A stretch of DNA of 64,000 nt, from contig OZ010578.1 in the NCBI GenBank assembly GCA_963932145.1, positions 37,177,725-37,241,724 on the forward strand, written 5' to 3'. Position numbers and translations under genes: made by a program. The notes under the pieces are model-generated. The model was given only the letters and a program-made list of their open reading frames with translations, was not told where the DNA came from and searched no databases. This DNA is from Acanthosepion lycidas. Taxonomy: Eukaryota; Mollusca; Cephalopoda; Sepiida; Sepiidae. Shown in pieces: positions 43,361 through 55,132 of the stretch (position 1 is the first letter of the stretch; every line of letters starts with the position of its first letter).

Positions 43361-44477
43361 ATCACACACACACATGTGCGTGCACACACACACACAGTCG
43401 TTTAGAGGATAAGATTAATGTAGGACCCATTTAGACCTGAATTTGTAAAAAAAAAAAAAGAAAAATTTTACAAGCGCCCTTTATTTTCCTTTTTACTTTA
43501 TACGCACACAAATATTAATAGATGCACACACACATTATAAGAAATTAAGAAAAGAAAATTCTCATATGTATATGTATGTGCATGTGTGTGTATGCGTATA
43601 GATCATCATTATTTCTTGTCATTTTATAAATAGGTATAAGATAAATAAATACAATATATATACACACACATACATATATATATATAAATATACACATATA
43701 CGTTTTTCTATTTTTTGACTCAGTAATCATATTTATATTATTATTGTGTTCACCAACAAAATTAGCTAGGTTTTATGAATTTTTAAATTGTTGATAAATG
43801 AACAAATTTTAAATTGTAGATAAATAAATAAATTCTAGTTCTTAAACTGATTAAAGCTGAAAATGTTAACACTTATTCCTATCAAACAACATCCTATCTA
43901 TTCATGGGTAAAATTGGGCATTTCTAGTGGAAATCCTTTTCAGTTTGTCAAACTAATGAAAAATAATAATAAACAGATTGTCTTACCTAAATAGTGGTCC
44001 CATGCAGTCCGGAGTTCTCTCTGAGTTTGTCAAGAGTGTTCATGTTTCTGTTGCAACTGCTACTTCTGAGGTTTGTATTCCCAGATAAATGGAGAGAGAA
44101 TGAGATAGATAGAGAGAGTTTTTACTCTTCATCCATTTTTTTTTTCTCTTTTCCACTGGGTAGATATCCTTTGGTTTTGATAACACAGCAATGGTTGCTT
44201 TGGATAAAAATCAAAAAGGTGCATTTTTTCTTCTTCTTTTGATTACTGTAATATGTGTTGAATGTTCAGAAATATTCATTTGCAAGTAAATAAGTGTAAA
44301 GAGGACAATTTTTGGGTTTTTTTTTTTTGTTTTTTTTGTTGTTGTTTTTACCATGATTCTTTAAAAGACTTCACGGTAGGAGAAAAGAATAGTTCTTGTA
44401 TTGTCCTTTTTCTTTTCTTTTTCTCCACTTCTTTGATTTCTCTTTTCTTCTGTAAGCTGTTTTGACATGAAAAATTT

Positions 44478-44511
<34 letters not shown>

Positions 44512-45554
44512 TGAAACAATTATAATAAAATTCAGGTGAACATGCGATTGGCCTACAGGCCTTGGTTGCTGTTCAACTCATACACTTCATATTTAGAATT
44601 TGATGTCACTGCTTGACTTTCAAATGTCAATTCAGGTTTGATTTAAGCTTCTTTTTTTTAACTTAAGGGGGAGCATATTAGGACCACAGACTAAAGACTA
44701 CAGCATAAAAACTTGAAATCTAGAGAAATCCTAATTCTAAATCTAAAATCGAATTTAAAGAAAACTACCCTACTTCAACACGCCCCTTTCCCATCCTAAC
44801 CGAACTTTACTATTCTTAGCAAAATACTATAACAGGTGAACACATCTACAATTCCATATGTAAAATACATATATGTGGATATATATATATTGATGGATTT
44901 AGATATATATATATATATGTGCAAGTAGATATTGTATACATGGCAGAATATCCTTTTCTAAGTTTATCAATTTAGACTTTTAAGATTTAAAAAAAAAAAA
45001 TAATCAAAATGTATCATTGCTGAAAAAATTTATTATCCTACCTGGTAGTCAGTCAATCTGTCATCTTTCAAAATGTCGTGGACTTTATTCTTGAAGTAAT
45101 GTGCCAATTTCATGGGGTCCTTCAGTTTAACTTGGAAGTTGTAATGAATTCTCCAGACACAGAATCAATAATTCCATGAGAAGTATATGAGTTGAAGCAA
45201 CAAAACCTCAGGGATAACAAAATGTGGTATTGGCAAGGTATGGGTGGGAGGGAAGGTATAAAATTTCAACACATATCCACCCACACATACATAAATAAAT
45301 CCGTGAGGATAATATGAAAAGATTTTTTTTTGTATTTTTTTTTTTTTATAATAAATTGAAAAATTATCAAATTGGTAACAGCACAAATAAGATAAAACAT
45401 TAAATCAATAAATTATGTATGAGAAAAACTTTTAGAATTTTTTTTAATTATAAAATTTTCAGGATTTATCATAGAAAAAAAAAAAAACAACAACAACAAA
45501 GAAACACTTTAAAAAATCATGCAATCCTGAGTTCAATGAATAAGAGACAAAAAC
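43361..45554. other. Spacer rich in short simple repeats
   Basis: It contains AC/GT runs (43366-43396, 43575), AT runs (43676, 44880-44918), T-runs (44318, 44478-44506) and A-runs. Frames here are low-complexity. No gene or repeat family recognised. Confidence 0.5.
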
Positions 45555-45692
45555 AAAAGTTGTAAAAAAGTTGTTTATAAAAATGAACTGGTCAAAGTTC
45601 ATTTAAAGAAAGTTTTAACTCCACCAAAAAAAAATGTTTATAAAAGTTGACAAATCAAAGTTCATGTTGAGGAAGATCATCCACCCACAAAA

Positions 45693-45730
<38 letters not shown>

Positions 45731-46685
45731 ATCATTTATAAAGTTTGACATTTAAATATCTCCTTTCCCTCCCATAACCAAAAAATGTAGTTATTTATAT
45801 AGTCTGACATGTCAGAGTTCATTTAGAGCAGAGGTCATCAAAGTATGGCACACAGGCCAGATGTAACCCACAATGTTAGTTCATCTGGCCTGCCACTGTA
45901 TTGTGCCACAAATGAGCTAAAATATAATTATTTATATGCAATTATCAAGAGATTGTAGTTAAACTTACAATGTAGAAAAAATTAAAATAAATGTAAGTAA
46001 AAATGCCAAGATTGGCCTGATTTTTGTATCTAACATTAATATAAGTTTTAGGAAAATCAGTGAAATAATAAAATTTGGTGACTTTTTGCAACTTTTGATA
46101 TCCAAGAACTTTTTGTGCAAGTACCGGCAATGAAGTTTCTAAGAAAAGCGATTATGAGCCTGCTGTAGTGCTCATGCTTGTAGTTGCATTGCTGTGTTTA
46201 AAATGGTTTGAAAAGTACCGTATATAAAAAGGACTGATTTCGGCAAATTATGTCATGTATTTTGCCTGAATTTATTAGAAAATCTAAAGTATGTAAAGTC
46301 AGCATATGTAACGAGGTTGACTGATGTACATCTGAAAGCAATTCTCTTAGTTGGATGCTGCAATTCCCCCCCAAAAAATATTGATTCTATCTTAAAAGGT
46401 AAATGCCAGTTTCACAAATCTCACTAACCTTTTTTTGTTGCTTAGTTTGTGAAATTCGGTTATGTGCACACTTGGTGTGTTATAACTATTTTATTGCTAA
46501 TGTCACTTTCTTTGAGAACTTTTTGGTAAATGTTTGTTGTCTTTATTTTTTCTGTATTCGGTGTATTGTATTGAAAAAAAATATGCCTGTGCTTGTTATC
46601 CTTTTAGTTATCTAACCCTCTGTGAAAAAAGTTTGGTAAACTCTGATTTAGAGAAAGATTAGACTGTCCTCCCCTAACCGTAAAG
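45555..46685. repeat. Degenerate ~75-85-bp tandem repeat, split by hAT
   Basis: Four diverged units each contain 'ttataaa.gttgaca', 'tcaaagttcat' and a C-rich 'cctcccctaacc'-like end, starting near 45555, 45637, 45730 and 45787. The last is split by the hAT at 45830-46645. An A-run (45697-45728) interrupts the second unit. Confidence 0.5.
45830..46645. mobile_element. hAT element, 816 bp, perfect 8-bp duplication
   Basis: ATTTAGAG is duplicated exactly at 45822-45829 and 46646-46653. The ends are CAGAGGTCATCAAAG and, in reverse complement, CAGAGTTTACCAAAC. Near the left end, 'caggccagatg' and 'catctggcctg' form a subterminal hairpin. No transposase is recognisable; the short frame at 46403-46615 is not informative. 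Confidence 0.85.
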
Positions 46686-46689
46686 TTTG

Positions 46690-46749
46690 ATGAGGAATCT
46701 GTCTCTAAATGAACTCTGAAATGAGTTCATTTAGAGACAGATTCCTCAT
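46690..46749. repeat. Perfect 27-bp-arm palindrome
   Basis: The arms start ATGAGGAATCTGTCTCTAAA and close around a 6-base loop (tgaaat). The inner arm repeats the 'gagttcatttagaga' of the tandem repeat next to it. An A-run follows. Confidence 0.85.
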
Positions 46750-47556
46750 ATGCCCTGCCACCAAAAAAAAAAAAAAAAAAAAAAATTTTTTAATTTTATA
46801 AAGCTTATAAAGTTAGTTTCCTAAAAATGCAAAAATTTATTTTCTTGAATAAATTTTTAAACAAAAGATGTGAATAAACACCGAAATATTAACAATATCA
46901 AATTGCACTTAATCACAATCAGAGTTATCAAAAAAATATTTACATAATGTCTTTGATTGACATTCACATTATGCAGATCAGAATTTGTTCGAGGAACATT
47001 TTTAAAAGCAGCATTATTCTATCATGGAACTTTTAATTACATTTACATTTAACTAAAAAAAAAAAATTATGTAAAAATAGTGACTATTTTACTCATAATT
47101 TGTACATAGTAATTTGTTTTTTCAGAAGTAAGAAACATTTTTAAAAGTAGTGTTATTCTATCATGAAACTTTTCATTTCAGTTTTATTTGCAAAGATTTT
47201 GTAAAATTACTTAGAAAAACACATAAAAATATTTTATGTAAAGGATATTTGTAAAGTAATTTATATCAATGCATAGGGGTGCGGAATTAAGGCCCCAATT
47301 TTAGGAACTGGATTAGGCTAAGGACTTTCACCACCCCGCCTGTAAATGCCAAAATATTAAGATTTAAAATTATAATTTTAAAAGAACAGGTTTAATTTAT
47401 AATGTATCCCACACATCATTCATTATTATGATTTTGACAGTAACACTCTACACTGAGTGGTTCTCGAGCTTTGTATTGTGTGAGTCTAGAATGAAAAATG
47501 CTCAGAGAACAAGTCAAAATGGGATCATCAGTCATTTCAAATTTTGTTTTAATAAG
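46750..47556. other. AT-rich spacer with internal repeats
   Basis: A-run at 46762-46785. 'acatttttaaaagcagcatt' (near 46998) and 'acatttttaaaagtagtgtt' (near 47137) suggest a diverged duplication of about 140 bases. No gene recognised. Confidence 0.4.
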
Positions 47557-47558
47557 TA

Positions 47559-48335
47559 CAGTGTGTGATGTGTAAATTGTTTGTTTTCAATTTCTTTCTA
47601 ACAGCACAGTATAGTAGGGTCAGTTGGGCACCATCTATGAGAAAAAGAGTACCATCCCGCAATTCACTCCACAAGATATTAGGAAATGGCATGCTTGTGC
47701 AGAGGATTTGGAAAGAGTTGGACGAGTCTAATGATGATTAAGAAGATATAGCAGCTTGGAAAACTCACTCCAATCATTCTGATGAGAAAACTCCTCCCGA
47801 ATTTGTTGGTGAGGGCCTTAGACTCAACACAGAGGACTTACATCAAGTAGGAGGAGGTAGTGCTGCCCTGAGTCAAAAGGGTGGCTGCTGGAAGACCCTA
47901 AGTTTGGTGACAGAAATCTGCACCTTGCTGCAGAAACAGGAGAATCCAGTCATGGCTGTTAGAGAATTTCTGTGACCACATCACCCCTTACATCTGGCCA
48001 ACTAACTCCCCAGAATGCACTCCCTTGATTATTATGTGTGGGGTGCGGTTGAGCAAGAGATGAACGAAACTCCTTTGTAACACCAAAGATGAAATGTAGG
48101 CAAGGACTATGGCAGCATTCATCAATTTAAACAAAGAAACCATCCAGAAGAGTTATAGAAGATTCTGAAGATGTCTGGAGGCTGTGGTTGAAGCCAATGA
48201 TGATTTTATTGAATAAATTTACTCTTTAGTATTTCAAGATATTTTTGTGGAATTTTTGTAACTATATCTGTTAAAATGAGATGTGTCATTTTCATTTTTG
48301 TCTAATTTAGATGACCATTTATCCATTGCACTCTG
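47559..48335 (+). mobile_element. Internally deleted mariner with both ends
   Basis: It is flanked by TA (47557-47558 and 48336-48337), with ends 'cagtgtgtgatgtgtaaatt' and, in reverse complement, a CAGAGTGCAATGGATAAAT-like sequence. Inside are relics of the transposase start, a 'gttggtgagggccttagact' segment, and a 3' half that includes 'tatgtgtggggtgcggttga' (the YYVWGAV-like region after the third catalytic position). At 777 bp it lacks much of the coding part. Dead. Confidence 0.8.
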
Positions 48336-48337
48336 TA

Positions 48338-48919
48338 TATTGTCAATGTGATTTTAACAGGGTATTACTTGACATACATTCTTTTCCCATGTTTTTCCAT
48401 TTTTGAATTGAGCAAACTGATCCCTATAAGAATGACATAGACAGTATTCAGATACAAAGACTTTTTGAAAAAGTTAGACCCCAATTTTAAAAAAAATTGC
48501 ATTATACAAAATGGGCATATGAATTGTGTTCAATGTTTGTTTACATCTTTTTAATATCACAGCAACAATATAATGCCAGAATTGACACTGATTTGTGTCT
48601 GGTATTATGACATTCAATGTTCAATTCATAGTGCAGATATACTGCTGAACTGAATCTTGAATTTTTGCATGATTTTATGCAGATAAGTGGGTAATTTTAA
48701 AGTACAGAAGCCAATAAAAGAAAAAAAAAAAGTTTTATTTCAATTTTACTGGTTCTTATATGGCATTTCTTGGAGGTTATTTGGCAGTGGTCATTTCCTC
48801 TCTCCAAATAATATGACAGATTATACTGATTACCTTGGTTAATGACATATCAAGTCTTGTTTGGTTATTCAATGTCTGATACAAGTCTTATAGGTCAAAA
48901 ATCATAATGAATTAATAAA
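48338..48919. other. AT-rich spacer
   Basis: Nothing recognised. Confidence 0.5.
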
Positions 48920-48924
48920 ATGAT

Positions 48925-49140
48925 AGACACATGTCCAGTCTGCACCAGAGTCAAAAAGCTAAACACAAGTCTGGTTTTCACTGGGGTCAAAAAAGCACCA
49001 GAGTCAAAAATATTAAACACAGGCCTGATTTACACCAGAGACAAAAAGAGAGACATGGATCTTGCTTGTAATAGATTCAAAAAGATAGACATAGGTCCAA
49101 TTTACACATGAATAAAAAGGTAGATATTGGTTGGTTTTAT
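48925..49140. repeat. 36-bp minisatellite, about six units
   Basis: Units such as 'gatttacaccagagacaaaa' recur every 36 bases, with one longer unit. The period is a multiple of three, so a plus frame (48920-49111) shows a 12-residue repeat (LNTGLIYTRDKK). This is too short and diverged to claim as a gene. Confidence 0.75.
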
Positions 49141-49309
49141 ACTCAAATCTGTAATTATCCTGCCAGAAAGTGGTCCATTTTAGAGGGTGTCTCATTCCTT
49201 TACTGGGGATGCAGCCAATATCTATTATCAAGCCTTGCCAATATGGTGAGGTCATATTCAGTTACACTCTTTCAGCAATTTCCTGACCTGGCCTAGTATT
49301 ACAGGTATT

Positions 49310-49622
49310 TGCATATCTCAGTTCAGTTATGTGCAATGCATGATACACGCTTAGACGATCATGTATTCTTTGATATATGACTGACGAGTCAGATTTCTTC
49401 CCGCACTAGCTTGCCATTTCTTTCTGTAGTAGACCAGTTGCCATCCAAGGCTACAGAACCTGGTCTGTCCTGCTATTTTACCCATAGCCGGGGGGAGAAG
49501 ATGATGATTCATACCTTTCCAAAGGGTATTAGCATGTAAGTGAATGTATTGGATTCAACTGGAATTCGAACTCAGCTCTCCGATTCTCCATTATCCATTA
49601 CCCCACCATGCCTCCCTTGTAT
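49310..49622 (-). mobile_element. SINE S1, near full length
   Basis: The minus strand shows the tRNA-like head (B-box-like 'gagttcgaattccagttga'), full middle and the 3' stem-loop relic. It faces the plus-strand S1 copies at 49868. Confidence 0.8.
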
Positions 49623-49867
49623 ATCTGCTATATAAATTTGCTGCTTTTTTTTTTTGGGAATTGTTGAAAAATTTTATGTGCAGAATGAAACTGTCACTCA
49701 GAGTGATGAAATTTGAGTATAGTTGTAGTTAAAGTAAAGAAATAAATAAATCATTGTATTTTGAGCACTTTTATTATAAAAAAATAAACACTAGACACAA
49801 AGAGTAAATATTGTATCATGTTACTATGGCAATTACTTGAAATAGTTTAGGACATTAAGTACCAATG

Positions 49868-50385
49868 GGTGGGTAGTGGATAGCGGCTCGGATTGAGGAA
49901 TTGAGAGGCGAGTTCAAATTCCAGTCAAATCCATTACATTTTCTTATGTGCTAATACCCTTGGGAAAGGTATGAATCCTCTTCTCCCCGCAGATATGGGT
50001 AAATAGCAGGACACACAAGGTTGCCTTGGATGGCAACTGGTCTACCGCAGAAAGAAATGGCAACCTACTGCAGGGAAAATAAATCTGCCTCGTCGGTCAT
50101 GTATCGAAAGATACATGATCGCCTAAGCGTGTATCACGCATGGTACATAGCTGACTGAAATTTACTTACGTGCTAATACCCTTGGGAAAGGTATGAATCC
50201 TCCTCTTCTCACCCCAGGTATAGGTAAATAGCAGGACAGACTGGGTCCTATAGCCTTGGAAACTGGTCTACTGCAGAAAGAAATGGCAACAAACTGCAGG
50301 AAAAAATCTGCCTTGTCAGTCACGCATCTAAAGATACATGATTGCCTAAGTGTGTATCATGCATGGTACATAACTGACTGAATGT
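49868..50385 (+). mobile_element. Two S1 SINEs in direct tandem
   Basis: A full copy (49868-50155, head 'gggtagtggatagcggctcg') is joined without spacer to a second, headless copy (50156-50385) that starts at 'tttacttacgtgctaatacc'. The first copy keeps the 3' stem-loop perfectly ('tcatgtatcgaaagatacat'). The fusion may be a partial duplication or template switching. Confidence 0.8.
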
Positions 50386-50754
50386 CAATACGTAAAGATA
50401 TCATGAGATGTAATTAAAGAAGAGTGTTAATTCTTTGAGGAAATGGTGGAGAACAATACTCTAGATGGTAATTAAGACAAAATATTGATTCTTCTAAGAA
50501 CAAATATAATAGTTATAATTTTTCTAAATTTAGTTTGGATAATAATAAATAAATTTTATCTAGGTAGTTGAATTTTTATTTACAAATTTTTTTGTACAAT
50601 TACTATGGTAGTCTGTGCTGAAAGTTATTTGATGTCATTGAAACATGTAACAAGTACACAGACACCGGTGTTGCCAATGTCATCAGTTTGATTTTAAGAT
50701 TACTTTTTATTTGGTGTTAAATTTTTCACAAGATCTAATAATGTCAAGTGATGA
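50386..50754. other. AT-rich spacer
   Basis: Nothing recognised. Confidence 0.5.
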
Positions 50755-50920
50755 AGCCTTTCCAGAATATTACAAGTGGTTCCAGACTCAAAGCCCCATG
50801 TGTGGAATCTATGCTAAAAAAAAAAAACCTGCAATGGGCTAACCACACAGCAAAGAGAGAAGATTATTTTATTCTGAATACCCACCTATTTAGGAAACTA
50901 ACGTCTGGTGGATGGAAAAG
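50755..50920 (+). repeat. Unknown dispersed repeat U3, copy 1
   Basis: It shares 'cccatgtgtggaatctatgc', 'cctgcaatgggc', 'agagaagattatt' and 'aggaaactaacgtctggtgg' with 51770-51890. Class unknown. Confidence 0.5.
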
Positions 50921-51269
50921 TGAGGTAAATAATTTCCACGTTTTTGATAAAGAATTGTACAAATTTGTTCTGCTACTGAGCCACCAAATTATTCATAGTA
51001 ACAGTAGCAAAAGTTGTAGGAAGAGCTGCCAGTACTGTAATGATTAGTGGATGATGGAATAATACAAGACAGGGTTTGGGTGGCAATAGGGGGTTTCAGA
51101 TAGAAATGGTGACCTAGAAAGAGGCATCAATTTAGAATCATGAGTTGCCCTTATGATTTTGCTAATAGAGAAAACAATTCTTCCTGCAGATAAACTAGCA
51201 ACTGTAGTTTGTGAGCCAAATGTGGTTAGTATTATTTAAATCATTGTTAACATTTTGTAATCTTAAGTC

Positions 51270-51274
<5 letters not shown>

Positions 51275-51300
<26 letters not shown>
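51275..51300. repeat. (AT)n microsatellite
   Basis: Pure AT array. Confidence 0.9.
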
Positions 51301-51304
<4 letters not shown>

Positions 51305-51356
51305 TTGAAACATGAGAATTCTTATATAGCATGTTGGAATCATATTTTTAAATAAA

Positions 51357-51360
<4 letters not shown>

Positions 51361-51416
<56 letters not shown>
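51361..51416. repeat. (AT)n microsatellite at the end of repeat U2
   Basis: Long AT array that abuts the U2 inverted repeat. Confidence 0.9.
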
Positions 51417-51418
<2 letters not shown>

Positions 51419-51424
51419 GATAAA

Positions 51425-51632
51425 ATGTATGGCAAAGTGGAAAAAGATTTTGTGTGACGTTTCATCCTTTTAAACTTCATTAGACTAAATTCGGTGTGAC
51501 TACACATGAACATGAATTGGGGATGCTGTGAATTTTATGTGTAGTCTCACCAATGTAACAAATTTATTCCGATGAAGCCCTAAATGATGAAATGTGTCAC
51601 AAGAAAATTTTTTCCATTTTGTCATATATTTT
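51425..51632. repeat. Unknown repeat U2 in inverted pair
   Basis: The left arm ('tggcaaagtggaaaaagatt', 'tgtgacgtttcatcc') and the right arm, in reverse complement ('tgacaaaatggaaaaaattt', 'tgtgacacatttcatc'), are inverted copies of about 90 bases around a short centre. Confidence 0.65.
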
Positions 51633-51769
51633 TTCCCCAATGTTGATCTTGATATATAAAAAAAAATGGAGGCAAATTCTGGGTCACATACCAGCATCAT
51701 CTGTGCTGACACAAGTGCTTCCACCAACATTGCCTCTACACTATTCACAAAATGCTCTGAAGTGATTCC

Positions 51770-51890
51770 ATCACTAACCGAGTGGGCACTAGACTTGGCC
51801 AAATACCCATGTGTAGAAGTGATGCTATAAAAGCTGCAATGGCAAGGGGAGAAAATTATCATCTTTCAGGAAACTAGCCTCTAGCTGATG
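51770..51890 (+). repeat. Unknown dispersed repeat U3, copy 2
   Basis: Diverged second copy of the repeat at 50755-50920 ('acccatgtgtagaagtgatg', 'gctgcaatggcaagg', 'aggaaactagcctct'). Confidence 0.5.
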
Positions 51891-52299
51891 TACAAGTAGG
51901 ACCTCCACTAAAACAATATAAAAATTCCATGAAAAGGACCCTCATCATCTGTGGATTCAACTATCATCAGTGGAAAACAGATTGATTTGGTATTTTACTG
52001 ACATATCAACAAATATAGATCATTAATACCAAAACAATTGGTTGGTTTTGTTCAGCAGCATGAAAACCTCCATAGGTCACTCAATGCCAAAATCAAAATA
52101 TTTTGTATACAACTTTATGGCTACAACTACAGATGTTTTGTCCATAATTTTAGAGTAAACATATGTATTTTTAGAGATATAGTTTAAAGATAAGATCTAT
52201 TGTGTTTCTACTATAACAAAATCTATTGTGCTTTCTTCAATAAATGCTGGAAGTTGCCTACTCCTTTCAGGTAGGCCCTATTATTTGGAAAATAGATAC
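51891..52299. other. Spacer; may include 3' UTR of the LINE that follows
   Basis: Nothing clearly recognised. Confidence 0.4.
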
Positions 52300-52600
52300 A
52301 TTTTTGAAAAGCATGGTAAGGTTTTGTACATCATAGTATTTGTTATGCATTATCTTGTATTCTTTACAGTCTAAAAGGATATGCTTGAAAGTGAGCAATT
52401 GATCACAAGAGATGCACAAAGGTGCCATTTCTGCTTTGAGTAAGTATTTGTATGTAAGATGTCTATGTCCAATTTAGACTCTGCTTGGCAATATGTCTTG
52501 TCTTCAATCAGGTAATGGTTCTCTATTTTCCAATTTGACTATTTACTGATGTCCGGACAGTTTGTTGTTTGGAAACATATACCAAATTGTTTGCCATATT
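52300..52600 (-). pseudogene. LINE C-terminal fragment with Cys/His knuckle (I/jockey-like)
   Basis: On the minus strand one frame reads 'RQDILPSRV', a stop, then 'IGHRHLTYKYLLKAEMAPLC' and 'ISCDQLLTFKHILLDCKEY'. The IGH..LTY.YLL and C-x2-C...H...C pattern is the C-terminal knuckle seen after the RNase H domain in I/jockey-type LINEs. It is distinct from LINE-A, B and C here. Two stops are present in the part I can read. Confidence 0.65.
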
Positions 52601-53329
52601 CTTTTAATGTATTTTTGTAATCTGTATACAGGAGTCTAATGTTTGTTATTGTCATTTTAGTTGCCTCCTTTGACAGTGCAAAACAGAAGCAGCTGAGAGT
52701 GTGGAATGGAAGTTCTATCAGGCAACCTCCCTCAAATAGTCAATGCCACCCCACCCACCAACCAACCAAGAAAAATGTGATAGAAGGGTTTCATTTTTTA
52801 TTCATTTTTCCAGCAACAGAAACCAAAACATTAAAAATACTGTGGTCTTGTTTGGATGTTTTTCCATTACTACAAGTGGCAGCTGCTGTGAATTCTTCAT
52901 ATGTTTGCAAGATGTCACAAATATTTCAACACAGACCACAATACTTGTATTCCGTTATAATTCTTTGTGTTCTAAATTGTATATCCTTTTTTGTTTGTTT
53001 CTTTAAAATATGTGATGATTTTTGCCTTTATATTTTTTGATAAATTTTAGCGTAAAATGCAGGATGGAATTCAGGACATGGTGTGAAACTGCGTAAATAA
53101 AAGGGGGTTTGTCAATCCAGATAACCTTCAAGGAATTTCAAATTGAATCCTTTATTTAATCTACAGGTGCAGATTGTTCATATCTAGGTATATGTTACCC
53201 AGTTCTTACTAGTATTACAGCACAGTTATTGCTAGCTGGTGGTGAATGCAGTGAAGCATGATAAACAGCAGCACACATCAGGTAGGTTAGGTTTAAGGCT
53301 CCAAATTCTCCATTCAGAATTGTCCCACA
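52601..53329. other. Spacer, no recognised gene
   Basis: The frames at 52639-53040 and 52743-53006 overlap and have no recognisable motif. Confidence 0.4.
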
Positions 53330-53640
53330 GGACAATGGCGTAGTGGATTAAAGTGCTGGTTTATGAATTTGGTGACATAGTATTTGCTAATCCAATTCCT
53401 GGACTGGACAGTGTATACTTGAACTCAGTGGAAATGGGGCAAGTACTAAATAAGAAGTAAAAGAGATATCCCTTGACATGGTCAGTGGAACAAGAGCAAT
53501 TAAGTAAAGCATTCAGTTTGAAGTTTCCTGAATCAATAAGCACCTGATGAAGGCCAGAGGGCATAACTGAAATGTGATAACATCATCAAAGAAGAGAAGG
53601 ACAATAATCCACATGTAAATAATGAGAATGATGTTTGCAA
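53330..53640 (+). mobile_element. SINE S2, full length
   Basis: The head 'aggacaatggcgtagtggat' (A box) and 'tccaattcctggactggac' (degraded B box), linker 'cagtgtatacttgaactcag', core 'aagcacctgatgaaggccag', and tail 'aatccacatgtaaataatg' are in order. It shows the complete S2 layout. Confidence 0.8.
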
Positions 53641-54307
53641 AACAATCATAATTGACTGCTTCATCCAGTCTATAATTTTCTGAAGTTATACAATGTGGAC
53701 ATGATACTCCTAAACAAATACATTGTTTTCCCTAATCAAATATATTGTATGCTACAATCTCGTTCAGCAATACAACATTGTCAACTAACAAGAATCACCA
53801 GGACTCTTTTGACCAAGACAAAAAATCTCTAGTAAAAATAATCAGACTAGCACGTCATAAAAATATCCTGAATCTTATATTTTTCAGCTTGTTGGACAAG
53901 ATGGCAGATTTTTGGTTTGAACTGATTTCTTCTTCTGGGTTTTCTACTTATTAATTTTTTTTTCTTTTAATGTGACCAGACAGTTGGAATATTGGCTGTA
54001 TCCAAGAGAAACCAGATTGAATACTCCTGCAGACATGTCTAATAATGTAAACATATGATTTAGGCTGGCAGCAGGAAATGGTATAGAAAAAAAAAAAAAA
54101 AAAAAATGATAAAAGCAATATATTTGATTCTATCCTTTATGTGTCACTGTTTGGTTTGAGACTGTTGGCAACCCCACCTCAAAAAAACACAAACAAACAC
54201 TAAAACAAAAGCCAAAATTGAAAACAAAACCAAAAACAAAAGAAAATGAAAATTGAAAGTAAAATAAATCAAAAAGCTAAAAACAAAAAAACAAAACATA
54301 CAAACAA

Positions 54308-54345
<38 letters not shown>

Positions 54346-54699
54346 ATTATAAAAAAAATAATGAAAGCTAAACATGAACCAAATCTTAAACCTAGTTTTA
54401 TTTTTAATGTTGGGAACATACATTTGTCATTGTAGGTAATATCAGGATTTTTTAATTTTTAGTCATCTTTACTTCAGCTGTTCCACGAAATGCTCATAAA
54501 TTTAAGTAGGTTTTCGTTATCATTGAGTAAGTAAAGCTAATAAATTTTGAATTGAGATAACCTATTGTAGACATGTATTTTTCACTATACTTTAAATAAA
54601 AAGTAAGCAATATTTTCTGAAAATTCATTAACTACTTCTCATTGACTCTCATTTCTATAAAAACTATTTCATTTTTGGAAGGTTTTTAATTATAAAACA
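53641..54699. other. AT-rich spacer with A-rich tracts
   Basis: A-runs at about 54086 and A33 at 54311-54343, within an A/C-rich stretch (54175-54350). No gene recognised. Confidence 0.5.
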
Positions 54700-54782
54700 A
54701 GCTGCAAGACCTAGCCAACAAACTTGTTGAAAGACCCAGCACATACGGAATGAAACTCAACATAGAGAAATCCAAAGTAATG
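54700..54782 (+). pseudogene. Short reverse transcriptase fragment of a further LINE
   Basis: One frame reads 'LQDLANKLVERPSTYGMKLN' then 'IEKSKVM', a segment that follows the YADD box in many LINE polymerases. Only about 27 codons are present. Confidence 0.55.
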
Positions 54783-54894
54783 ATTTATTCATTTTCTACT
54801 CTTTGCATTTTATACAAAGCCAGAAAATATTTTTTGATTGAAGGAATTTGGGTGGGTGGGATAATAATGATTTAGTGATAAAAGTTTTACATAT

Positions 54895-55040
54895 TAACCC
54901 ATAACTTGGGGGGAAAAGAGGTGGATTCATATCTATCACAAAGGTATCAGCATGTAAGTGAATACAAAAAAATACAAATGGCAACTGGAACTTGGCTCTC
55001 AGATTAGCAATTCTAAGCCATTATTCATTACACCAATGGT
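54895..55040 (-). mobile_element. SINE S1, 5' part
   Basis: Minus-strand head and the start of the middle; it ends at 'taacccataacttgggg'. It is directly followed by the 5S-like sequence. Confidence 0.65.
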
Positions 55041-55046
55041 ACATTT

Positions 55047-55132
55047 AAGTTTACAGCACCAGGTATTCCCAAGCAGTCACCCATCAAGTTACTGACTATG
55101 CTCAATGTTGTTTAACGTTGGCTATTGTGACC
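55047..55132 (-). pseudogene. 5S rRNA-derived sequence, partial
   Basis: It matches the 3' half of 5S rRNA in reverse complement ('acagcaccaggtattcccaa', 'gcagtcacccatcaagttac'), then an apparent internal deletion before 'attgtgacc'. It is the second 5S-like copy in the window, on the same strand as 4262-4380. Confidence 0.65.

Noticed and set aside
52639..53040. Overlapping 133- and 87-codon frames
   Set aside because: No known motif, and two frames open over the same AT-rich stretch argue against coding.
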